Shown here: positions 7,542 through 14,994 of the stretch, piece by piece
Numbering within the stretch: position 1 is the first letter of the stretch
How the letters are laid out: every line of letters begins with the position of its first letter
Origin: Gallionellaceae bacterium
Lineage (GTDB): Bacteria; Pseudomonadota; Gammaproteobacteria; Burkholderiales; Gallionellaceae
Assembly: GCA_003445795.1 (NCBI GenBank)
Contig: DMCN01000013.1
Coordinates: 836 to 22,833 of the forward strand
Reading direction: 5' to 3'
DNA length: 21,998 bases
The notes under the pieces: generated by a model
What the model saw: only the letters and a program-made list of their open reading frames with translations
Told to the model about the DNA's origin: nothing
Database searches by the model: none
Made by a program: the position numbers and the translations under genes

Positions 7542-10500
7542 TCAAAAAAATTGATTAGTCGTCTCGCGGCCGTATCTATTTCCAAGCGCCTCCTCCAATT
7601 CCTCGATCGGCACGGGTCTGCCGAACAGATAGCCCTGGTATGCCATGCACCCGTTCTGTCTGAGGAATTCGAGCTGATCTTCCGTCTCGACGCCTTCCGC
7701 GATCACGTTGAGGCGGAAGTGTCTGGCCAGGCTGATGATGGTCTGGACCATGGTTGCATCGTCGATATTGCTGGTGATGTCGCGCACGAAGCTCTGGTCG
7801 ATCTTGATCTGATCTAGCGGTAGTCGCTTCAGATAGGACAGGGAAGAATAGCCCGTGCCGAAATCGTCCAGCGACAACCGAACTCCCAGCGCCTTCAGGG
7901 CCTGCATCTTGGTGATGACATCCGCGACATCGCTCAGCACAACACTCTCGGTCAACTCCAGTTTGAGCAGTCTTGGATCGGCCTGATGGATATTCAGCGA
8001 TCTTGAGACGGCCTCGACGAAATCGTGCTTATTGAATTGCTGGGCACTGACATTGATCGCCAGGATCAGACCGCGAGTCTGCTCACGTTCGCTCCACAGC
8101 GCCAGCTGCCGGCAGGCGGTCTCCAGCACCCAGTGCCCTATCCCCTGGATCAGCGAACTTTCCTCGGCGATGGGGATGAACTGCGCGGGTGAGACCATGC
8201 CGCGCACCGGATGTATCCAGCGTATCAGCGCTTCCGCGCCCATCGGCCTCAGATCGCGATCCAGCTGGATCTGGTAATGCAGGCGCAATTGACGGTTGGG
8301 CACCGCATAGCGCAGCTCGGCCTCCAGCGCCGCCCGCGTCTCCACCGCATGCTGCATGGCCGGATCGAAGAAGCGGATGCCGTTGCGCCCGGATTCCTTG
8401 GCCTGGTACATGGCCATGTCGGCATGCTTGAGCAGCGCATCCATGGGCTCGTCGTCACCATGGAACAGGCTGATGCCGATGCTCGGCGAACTGAAGTGCT
8501 CGTGCTCCTTGAGCTGGTAGGGACGGGACAGCGCATCGCGGATCTTCTCCGCCACCATGCCGACCTTGTGCGAGGCATCCTCGCGCTCGTTGCTGACCCC
8601 CTCCAGCAGCACAACGAATTCGTCTCCGCCCATGCGCGCCACGGTATCCATCTCGCGCACACAGGACTGGATGCGTGCCGCCACCTCGACCAGAAGCAGG
8701 TCGCCGAAGTCGTGTCCGAGCGTATCGTTGAGCACCTTGAAACGGTCGAGGTCGATGAACAGGATCGCACCAAAATCACCGTATCGTGCTGATGCCAGCA
8801 GCGCGGAATGGAAACGTTCCTGGAACAGCCGGCGATTGGGCAGTTGTGTCAGCGCGTCATAGAACGCCAGATTGCGGATCTCTTCCTCCGCCTGTTTGCG
8901 CGCGGTGATGTCGCTGAAGATGGCCACGTATTGCGTGGTCTCGCCCCGCTCGTCCTTCACTGCGGTGATAGTCATCCATTTCGGGTAGGTCTCGCCGTTC
9001 TTGCGCCTGTCCCATATCTCGCCCGCCCATGTCCCTGTCTCCAGCAGCTGCTTCCACATGACGGTATAGAACTCGCGGTCATGCCGTCCCGAACTCATCA
9101 TCTTGGGATTCCTGCCCACCACCTCGTCTGCACTGTAACCGGTGATCGCGCTGAATGCGCTATTGACGCGGATGATTCTGGACTGTGCATCGGTGATGAT
9201 GATGCCATCCTGCGTCTCGAAAGCCGCTGCAGCGACGCGCAGCGCCTCTTCAGCGAGCCTCTGCTCGGTGATGTCCTGCACCATCCCGACTGAACGCTGC
9301 GGCTCTCCCGCACTATCGAATGTGGTGGACCCATGCTCACGCAGCCATTTGATCCGGCCATCCGCGAACTGCACGCGGTGATCGATCTGGTAAGTCTGGC
9401 GGTCCAGCAACGACTGCTTGTAGGCCTGTTCTACCTTGGTGCGGTCATCCGGGTGGATCACGTTCATGAATACGTCATAGGTGGGTTTGGTCTGGATCGG
9501 ATCGAGTTCGAATATCCGGTAGACCTCATCCGACCAGCGCAACTCGCCGCCCGGCAAACTGAACTCCCAACTGCCGAACTTCCCTATCTTCTCGGCCTCG
9601 TTCAGCAGTGCTTGGTTGTGCTGCAGTTCGGCGCTGGCATGTTTGCGCTGGGTGATGTTGTGACAGAACACGAACAGCTTCTCGTTCTCCGGCATGTAGG
9701 TCACCGCCACCTCGATGTCGATCACCCGGCCATCCTTGCGCCGGTGCTTGGTCTCGAAACGATCGTATCCCCGTGCATAGATCTTCTCGATGTGCGCACG
9801 GGTCTCCTCCGGGTGTTCCTGCGCCTCCAGCTGGCTGATGTGCATGCCAAGCAACTCCTGCACCGAATAGCCGGAAATCTTGGCATAAGCCTCGTTGGCC
9901 TCTTCCAGGTAACCTCCCAGATCGGTCACCCAAAACCCATCCATCGCGGTTTCGATCACGTGCTGATAGCGTTGCAGCAATGTCTGCGTCTTTTTGCGCT
10001 CGGTGATGTCGCGACTGGAGGCGAACAGATAGCCGTTGCCGCCGATCTCGGTCCCGGTCGCGCAGACCTCGACATCCAGCAGGCTGTCATCCTTGCGCTT
10101 GTGCACGGTCTCGAAGGTGCCACTCTTGCCAATGAACGATTTGATTTTGGCACGCAACTCCTCGGCGGTGAACTGGTTGTCCCAATCCTTCACATTGAGC
10201 AGCAATGCTTCTTCGCTGGTATAGCCCAGCATCTTGCAGAACCCTTCGTTGGCTTCGAGCACATTGCCGTCGATGTCCAGCACATGGATGCCTTCCATCG
10301 AGTTCTGCATCAGCAACTGATTGCGCTGCAACAAGGCTTCCGTCACACGCATGTGTTCGCGCTGCTCGGTGATATCGAGACCGAGGCCGATCAGCATCGG
10401 AACCCCGAGCCGCATGACGCGCCGGCCGGTGAAGTGGAACGGTATTGCCGTGCCGTCTTTCGCCATCAAATCTGCTTCGATCGAAGTTTCGCCCTGTTCG

Positions 10501-11927
10501 AACACCTGACGGATGGCGTTTTCGATATTGGCCTTGTCTTCTCCCGCAAAGAAGTCGAGCGGATGACCGGAGGCGATCTCATCCCTGCCGCGCTGCAGCA
10601 CCTGTTCGAGATTGCGGTTCCACAACAGGAACTTCCCTTCCGCATCGAGCATGTAAAAGACGCCCGGCAAGGATTCGATCAGCTCCTTGCGGAAGGCGTT
10701 CTCGCGCTCGATCAGGTCGCTATCCAGCAACTTGTCGAGCATGATGTTCAACGCTTCCGCCAGTTCACCGACCTCGCCGCCGCCTTTTTTCGGCAGGCGG
10801 ATATTGCGGTTCCCGGCGGCGATCTCCATCGCGGCAGCGGTGATGCGCTTGAGCGGGGCAAAGGTGTAACGCAGCATCAGCATGAACAGCAGGCTTAACG
10901 CCAGCATCACGAACACCGCCTGCATGATGCTTGGCAAGGGGATACCGGTCACCTGGCGCGAGACCAGCCGTTCGGGTACGTGATAGGCCAGCAGCAGGAA
11001 ACGCGAGGGGTCGCTGGCATCGAAGAACACCCGTTCCGCCGCCAGATAGCCAGAGTCCGCGCCGCCCACCGCATGAAAGGAAAGTTTGTTCAGCTTGGAC
11101 TGCGCCTCGAACATCGGCGCGAGCGTGGGGAAATCGTCGGTGATCTTCCTGCTGCTGCCCAGCTCGAATTCGAACGCGCGCTTCGTTTCCGGATGATGCA
11201 GATACTGCCCGTACTGGTCGGCGATGAGCGCCTGCACCCCGGGGGGCAAGCCGGTGGACGACAGATCGAACAGCGGCCCCAGGTCCTTGTTGATCACCAC
11301 CATGCCGAACACACGACCGCTCGCGTCGAACACCGTCGTCACCGCGCGCAGGGTCGGACGATGCGGCACTTCGATCGCGCCTTGATCCTTGTTGAGATCG
11401 AATTCGGAAAGATATACGCGCCCGGAGGTCAGCATCAATCCGGCGCGGAAATAATCACGGTCGCCTTTGGCTTGCAGGGCATCGTGCGGAACCGCTTCGA
11501 CGCGACCGTCGCGCCGCTCCACCCGCACCAGTTCCATACCCTCGCCCGCCGCGCCGATGTAGCGCACCTGATAGTAGTCGGGGTGCGCACGCAGGAAGGC
11601 AGCGAAGATCTCCTGCAGGCGCGCTTCCCAGGTGGCATAGCTGTTCTTGTCGCGCGGATCGAGACCGTAGTTGGCACTGGCGCGGATGAGACCCGTAATG
11701 GGCGGCGTGTTGGCGAGGAACACCACATCCTGCCGCAACACCTCGATGGTTTGTCCCAGACGCACCTTTTCGACATGCAAGGCGGTTTCCAGGTCGGCGC
11801 TGCGATCGCTCAGATAGGTCTGGTGCATCTGGTCGTTCTCTTTGCCTATCCACAGCAAACCGCCGCCCAGCACCAGCAGCAATGCCGCCAGCGTGATGCG
11901 CGTGGAGAGGCCGATGCCGAGTCTCAC
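7542..11927 (-). CDS. Membrane sensor diguanylate cyclase/phosphodiesterase (Cache-HAMP-5xPAS-GGDEF-EAL)
   Basis: A 1461-residue inner-membrane signalling protein predicted to make and/or degrade cyclic di-GMP. Order: TM1 (about 8-28); a periplasmic Cache-like domain of about 300 residues; TM2 (about 334-354); HAMP (355-405); five PAS domains (about 416-521, 531-645, 651-761, 773-889, 894-1009), most closing with a DITxR/Q-type motif; GGDEF (1015-1186); EAL (1201-1450). The cyclase site GGDEF (1100-1104) is canonical, with the inhibitory RxxD site (REMD, 1091-1094) five residues before it. The phosphodiesterase set is also complete: EALIR, NVS, ELTES, DDFGTGYS, K1375 and EGVE. The GTG at 11927 is chosen because it overlaps the uracil-DNA glycosylase stop as GTGA and has GAGG eight bases upstream; another GTG at 11954 would add nine residues. 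The ligand of the periplasmic domain is unknown. Confidence 0.94.
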   Translation of the reverse strand: MRLGIGLSTRITLAALLLVLGGGLLWIGKENDQMHQTYLSDRSADLETALHVEKVRLGQTIEVLRQDVVFLANTPPITGLIRASANYGLDPRDKNSYATWEARLQEIFAAFLRAHPDYYQVRYIGAAGEGMELVRVERRDGRVEAVPHDALQAKGDRDYFRAGLMLTSGRVYLSEFDLNKDQGAIEVPHRPTLRAVTTVFDASGRVFGMVVINKDLGPLFDLSSTGLPPGVQALIADQYGQYLHHPETKRAFEFELGSSRKITDDFPTLAPMFEAQSKLNKLSFHAVGGADSGYLAAERVFFDASDPSRFLLLAYHVPERLVSRQVTGIPLPSIMQAVFVMLALSLLFMLMLRYTFAPLKRITAAAMEIAAGNRNIRLPKKGGGEVGELAEALNIMLDKLLDSDLIERENAFRKELIESLPGVFYMLDAEGKFLLWNRNLEQVLQRGRDEIASGHPLDFFAGEDKANIENAIRQVFEQGETSIEADLMAKDGTAIPFHFTGRRVMRLGVPMLIGLGLDITEQREHMRVTEALLQRNQLLMQNSMEGIHVLDIDGNVLEANEGFCKMLGYTSEEALLLNVKDWDNQFTAEELRAKIKSFIGKSGTFETVHKRKDDSLLDVEVCATGTEIGGNGYLFASSRDITERKKTQTLLQRYQHVIETAMDGFWVTDLGGYLEEANEAYAKISGYSVQELLGMHISQLEAQEHPEETRAHIEKIYARGYDRFETKHRRKDGRVIDIEVAVTYMPENEKLFVFCHNITQRKHASAELQHNQALLNEAEKIGKFGSWEFSLPGGELRWSDEVYRIFELDPIQTKPTYDVFMNVIHPDDRTKVEQAYKQSLLDRQTYQIDHRVQFADGRIKWLREHGSTTFDSAGEPQRSVGMVQDITEQRLAEEALRVAAAAFETQDGIIITDAQSRIIRVNSAFSAITGYSADEVVGRNPKMMSSGRHDREFYTVMWKQLLETGTWAGEIWDRRKNGETYPKWMTITAVKDERGETTQYVAIFSDITARKQAEEEIRNLAFYDALTQLPNRRLFQERFHSALLASARYGDFGAILFIDLDRFKVLNDTLGHDFGDLLLVEVAARIQSCVREMDTVARMGGDEFVVLLEGVSNEREDASHKVGMVAEKIRDALSRPYQLKEHEHFSSPSIGISLFHGDDEPMDALLKHADMAMYQAKESGRNGIRFFDPAMQHAVETRAALEAELRYAVPNRQLRLHYQIQLDRDLRPMGAEALIRWIHPVRGMVSPAQFIPIAEESSLIQGIGHWVLETACRQLALWSEREQTRGLILAINVSAQQFNKHDFVEAVSRSLNIHQADPRLLKLELTESVVLSDVADVITKMQALKALGVRLSLDDFGTGYSSLSYLKRLPLDQIKIDQSFVRDITSNIDDATMVQTIISLARHFRLNVIAEGVETEDQLEFLRQNGCMAYQGYLFGRPVPIEELEEALGNRYGRETTNQFF

Positions 11928-12667
11928 GGGCTCATCCTCTGCACGGCAAAACACAGATCCTGCCAGGCTTTGGCTTTTTCGGCCGGACTGCGCAACAGGT
12001 AGGCAGGGTGATAAGTGACGATGAGGGGAATACCCTGATACTCATGCACCGTGCCGCGCAGTGAGCCCAGCGTTGCATCGCGCCCCAGCAGTGAAGTGGC
12101 TGCAGTCTTGCCGAGTGCAATGATGAGTTTCGGCTTGATCAGCGCGATCTGCTGCTGCAGATAGGGCAGGCAGGTGGCGATCTCGTCCGGCTCCGGGTTG
12201 CGATTGTCGGGCGGACGACATTTGACGATGTTGGCGATGTAGACGTTGGCACCGCGCTTGAGTTTGATCGCGGCCAGCATGTTGTCGAGCAGCTTGCCTG
12301 CCTGACCGACAAAGGGTTCTCCCTGCGCATCCTCGTCCGCACCGGGACCTTCGCCCACGAACAACCAGTCGGCATTCTCGTCGCCGACGCCGAACACCGT
12401 CTGTGTGCAACCCGCACGCAGTTTGCAGGCGGTGCAATCGCGCACTTGTTGCTTGAGGGCGGGCCAGTCAGTCGCGACGGCTGCCTGCTCCGTCCGAGCT
12501 GCCGGAGCGAGCACTACCGCTGCAACCGGAAGCGATTCGGCGGCAGGCGCTTCCCTTGCCGCAACGACAGGCGCAGCCTCATGCTCCGCCGCCACGGACG
12601 CGTCGCGCCGTACCCAGAGCGGGTACAGATTCAACTCGCGCAATACGTTTTCGTCTCTTATGTTCAA
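11924..12667 (-). CDS. Type-4 (iron-sulfur) uracil-DNA glycosylase
   Basis: A 247-residue family-4 uracil-DNA glycosylase, which removes uracil from DNA to begin base-excision repair. The four iron-sulfur ligands appear with family spacing: C78 and C81 (CTAC), then C150 and C166, sixteen apart. The active-site motif GEGPGADEDAQGEPFVG (105-121) and the second motif HPAYLLR (220-226) are intact. Residues 1-20 (ENVLRELNLYPLW) are followed by an alanine-rich, low-complexity linker to about residue 65, common in the proteobacterial homologues. The only suitable start is TTG at 12667, overlapping the rimI stop as TTGA, which implies coupled translation. Its stop overlaps the next start as GTGA. Confidence 0.92.
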   Translation of the reverse strand: MNIRDENVLRELNLYPLWVRRDASVAAEHEAAPVVAAREAPAAESLPVAAVVLAPAARTEQAAVATDWPALKQQVRDCTACKLRAGCTQTVFGVGDENADWLFVGEGPGADEDAQGEPFVGQAGKLLDNMLAAIKLKRGANVYIANIVKCRPPDNRNPEPDEIATCLPYLQQQIALIKPKLIIALGKTAATSLLGRDATLGSLRGTVHEYQGIPLIVTYHPAYLLRSPAEKAKAWQDLCFAVQRMSP

Positions 12668-13104
12668 AGGTCCCGCCCCATCAGGATTGCATCCTCGCGT
12701 CCATTCTCTGCCGGATAATAATCACGGCGCAATCCGATATCCGAAAAACCGGCCTTGCGGTATAGCGCGATCGCCGCCGCATTGGAGGCCCGCACTTCCA
12801 GCACCATGCGCTGCATGTTCTGGCGCCGCGCCAGCGCCATCATCTCTTCCAGCAACTTGCGCCCCCAGCCATGCCGCTGCTGCCCTGCCGCGATGGCGAT
12901 ATCGAGCAGTTCAGCCTCGTCAACAGCCAGCATCAGGATCGCATAGCCGACCATACCGTCCGTTTCCGACTCGTATACCTTGCACAGATATTTGCTGCGC
13001 AAAGCATCGCTGAAATTCCCCGCCGTCCACGGATGCGCATGCACCTCGCGTTCGATGCGCAACACGACATCCAGATCCGCCTCGCTCATGTCGCGCAATA
13101 TCAT
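12664..13104 (-). CDS. rimI: Ribosomal protein S18-alanine N-acetyltransferase RimI
   Basis: A 146-residue GNAT acetyltransferase. RimI acetylates the N-terminal alanine of ribosomal protein S18, using acetyl-CoA. The acetyl-CoA loop QRHGWG (Q/RxxGxG, residues 76-81), the following helix, and the motif LEVRASNAAAIALYRKAGF (102-120) with E103, N108 and Y115 are all typical. It overlaps the tsaB stop by ATGA at its start and the glycosylase start by TTGA at its end. The tsaB-rimI neighbourhood supports the specific RimI name over a generic GNAT call. Confidence 0.92.
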   Translation of the reverse strand: MILRDMSEADLDVVLRIEREVHAHPWTAGNFSDALRSKYLCKVYESETDGMVGYAILMLAVDEAELLDIAIAAGQQRHGWGRKLLEEMMALARRQNMQRMVLEVRASNAAAIALYRKAGFSDIGLRRDYYPAENGREDAILMGRDL

Positions 13105-13778
13105 GCGTTCCGCTCGCTGGTCTTCAGCGCCACCTTGTCGCGCAGATAGAGCGGCAAGGCCAGCGCCGCATCCACGGCATTACCCCTGGCAAATTCACCC
13201 GCTGCAAGCCGGACGACAGCACTGGCTTGCGGCACGGCTTGCGCATCAATTCCGCACAGCGACTTGCCGTAACGCGCCTGCAATGCCTCACCGGCAACCG
13301 AGAAACCGCTGCCGACACCGAACCAGCCGTCCCCTGCCAGCGCAGGCGCGACGTCCGCCTTGCACAGACAAGGTGCTATCGCTTCCGTCCACTCGCCGTT
13401 GCGTCTCTCGTAAGCCGCCAGATACAGCTCGCCCATGCGCGCATCCAGCGCGGCGATGATCTTATCTTTGCCGGAAGCCCCGGCCAGTGCTTGCAGCGTG
13501 CATACGCCAACCACACCGACATCGGCACCGAGTGCCAGACCTTGAGCCACCCCGCAGGCGATACGCACCCCGGTGAAAGAACCGGGCCCCTTGCCGTAGG
13601 CGATGCCATCGACCTGTTTGACTTTGATACCCGCATCTTTCAGCAACGCATCCAGCATCGCCATCAATACTTCGGAGTGCTTCTGTCCGACCAGCTCGCA
13701 ACGCTCGCTCACCGTACCGTCCTGCCACAGGGCGACAGAACAATATTCGGTGGAAGTCTCGACAGCGAGTATCTTCAT
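13101..13778 (-). CDS. tsaB: tRNA threonylcarbamoyladenosine biosynthesis protein TsaB
   Basis: A 225-residue ASKHA-fold protein. TsaB is the scaffold partner of TsaD and TsaE in making the universal t6A37 modification on ANN-decoding tRNAs. The N-terminus MKILAVETSTEYCSVAL and the motif GKGPGSFTG (62-70) followed by VRIACGVAQGLA are diagnostic. The ATG at 13778 shares one base with the ispF stop (TGATG), and the stop overlaps the rimI start (ATGA). Its partners tsaC, tsaD and tsaE are not in this window. Confidence 0.95.
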   Translation of the reverse strand: MKILAVETSTEYCSVALWQDGTVSERCELVGQKHSEVLMAMLDALLKDAGIKVKQVDGIAYGKGPGSFTGVRIACGVAQGLALGADVGVVGVCTLQALAGASGKDKIIAALDARMGELYLAAYERRNGEWTEAIAPCLCKADVAPALAGDGWFGVGSGFSVAGEALQARYGKSLCGIDAQAVPQASAVVRLAAGEFARGNAVDAALALPLYLRDKVALKTSERNA

Positions 13779-14248
13779 CAGACCAGCAGCAACGCCACCG
13801 CCTGCGCGGCGATGCCTTCGCCGCGTCCGGTGTAGCCGAGTTGTTCGGTGGTGGTCGCTTTCACGTTCACCGCAGTCTGCTCAATGCCCAGATCGGCGGC
13901 GATGTTGGCGACCATCTGCGGGATGTGCGGTGCCATTTTCGGCGCTTGCGCGATGATGGTGGCATCGACGTTGCCGACTCGGAACCCGGCCTCCCTGATC
14001 TTACCCGCCACCACGCGCAGCAGCAGACGGCTGTCGATGTCCTTGTATTTCGCATCGGTGTCGGAAAAATGCTTGCCGATATCGCCCAGCGCGGCCGCAC
14101 CCAGGATCGCGTCGCAGACGGCATGCAGCAACACGTCTGCATCGGAATGGCCAAGCAGGCCTTTTTCGTGCGGGATATCCACTCCGCCGATGATGAGCTT
14201 ACGGCCCGCGACCAACTGGTGAACGTCGAAACCTTGGCCAATCCTCAT
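13778..14248 (-). CDS. ispF: 2-C-methyl-D-erythritol 2,4-cyclodiphosphate synthase IspF
   Basis: A 156-residue IspF, the MEP-pathway enzyme that cyclises CDP-methylerythritol 2-phosphate with release of CMP. The zinc ligands D8, H10 (GFDVH) and H42 (LLHAVCDA) and the motifs GHSDADVL and TTTEQLGYTGRGEGI are intact; the length is standard. The ATG at 14248 has AAGGA six bases upstream and overlaps the ispD stop as ATGA. The same frame stays open upstream to 15049 across ispD, but that extension is shadow sequence. Confidence 0.97.
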   Translation of the reverse strand: MRIGQGFDVHQLVAGRKLIIGGVDIPHEKGLLGHSDADVLLHAVCDAILGAAALGDIGKHFSDTDAKYKDIDSRLLLRVVAGKIREAGFRVGNVDATIIAQAPKMAPHIPQMVANIAADLGIEQTAVNVKATTTEQLGYTGRGEGIAAQAVALLLV

Positions 14249-14925
14249 TTTCGTTCCTTCAGTAGTAATTCTGCCAACTCGATGTCCTGCGGATAAGTGA
14301 CCTTGAAATTGCTGCTGTCGCTGCCCACCAGTTTCGGTTGCAGCCCCATCGCTTCGATGGCCGAAGCTTCGTCGGTGACGGTATTGCAGCGCGCCAATGC
14401 CTCGGCCAACAGACCGGCGCGGAACATTTGCGGCGTCTGCGCCTGCCACAACCCTTCGCGCGGCTCGGTGTGGGCGATGCGCTGCTTCGAGTCGGCACGT
14501 TTCAGGGTGTCCGCCACCGGCACGGCGAGGATGCCGCCGACCGCATCGTTGCGCAGTTCGGCGATCATGCGCGACAACAGATGCTGGGTCAGGCAGGGCC
14601 GCGCCGCATCGTGCACCAGCACCCAATCGTCCGCTTCCAACCCGGATACCAACAGTCCGTTGGCCACGCTCTCGGCGCGGGTCGCGCCGCCGCAATACAG
14701 CGGTGCCAGTTTGCCCTCGCAATGTGACCAGTCGTAGCGCGCGAAATATTCGTCGCCCGGAGCAAGCACGACGAACACGGTCTTGATATTTGAATTGGCA
14801 CACAAAGTGGAAAGCGCGTGCCAGATCATGGGCCGTCCGGCCAGATCGAGATATTGCTTGGGCAATTCGTTGCCCATGCGGGCGCCGAAACCGGCAGCAG
14901 GGACTAAAGCGTGGAATTCGGACAT
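14245..14925 (-). CDS. ispD: 2-C-methyl-D-erythritol 4-phosphate cytidylyltransferase IspD
   Basis: A 226-residue IspD, which joins CTP and methylerythritol 4-phosphate in isoprenoid synthesis. The nucleotide-binding start ALVPAAGFGARMG with R16, the PKQY motif with K23, VHDAARP and the late TDEASAIEAMG are all in place. It is the first gene of the long minus-strand operon. The ATG at 14925 lacks an obvious ribosome site; a TACAAT sequence at 14932-14937 (minus strand) would give a transcript starting almost at the ATG, so leaderless or near-leaderless initiation is conceivable. Divergent from mfd across 69 bases. Confidence 0.96.
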   Translation of the reverse strand: MSEFHALVPAAGFGARMGNELPKQYLDLAGRPMIWHALSTLCANSNIKTVFVVLAPGDEYFARYDWSHCEGKLAPLYCGGATRAESVANGLLVSGLEADDWVLVHDAARPCLTQHLLSRMIAELRNDAVGGILAVPVADTLKRADSKQRIAHTEPREGLWQAQTPQMFRAGLLAEALARCNTVTDEASAIEAMGLQPKLVGSDSSNFKVTYPQDIELAELLLKERK

Positions 14926-14962
14926 GGTCGAATTGTAAAACAGGAGGACGGGCTGCGTGGCT

Positions 14963-14968
14963 TATAAT
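14963..14968 (+). promoter_or_regulatory. -10 element (TATAAT) for mfd
   Basis: A perfect TATAAT in the 69-base ispD/mfd gap, 26 bases before the mfd ATG, predicts a short leader of about 20 bases. No clear -35 hexamer is seen at 16-18 bases upstream. The core TTATAA is symmetrical and could also serve the other strand. Confidence 0.55.
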
Positions 14969-14994
14969 GTGCACCTTTGCACCGACAGTCCCCC

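Noticed and set aside
9100..10640. Similar segments in the sensor gene as DNA repeats
   Set aside because: The similarity is at the protein level between successive PAS domains; I see no long direct nucleotide repeats.
9333..10898. 521-codon plus-strand open frame
   Set aside because: Antisense to the PAS region of the sensor; the composition mirrors the complement of the real gene.
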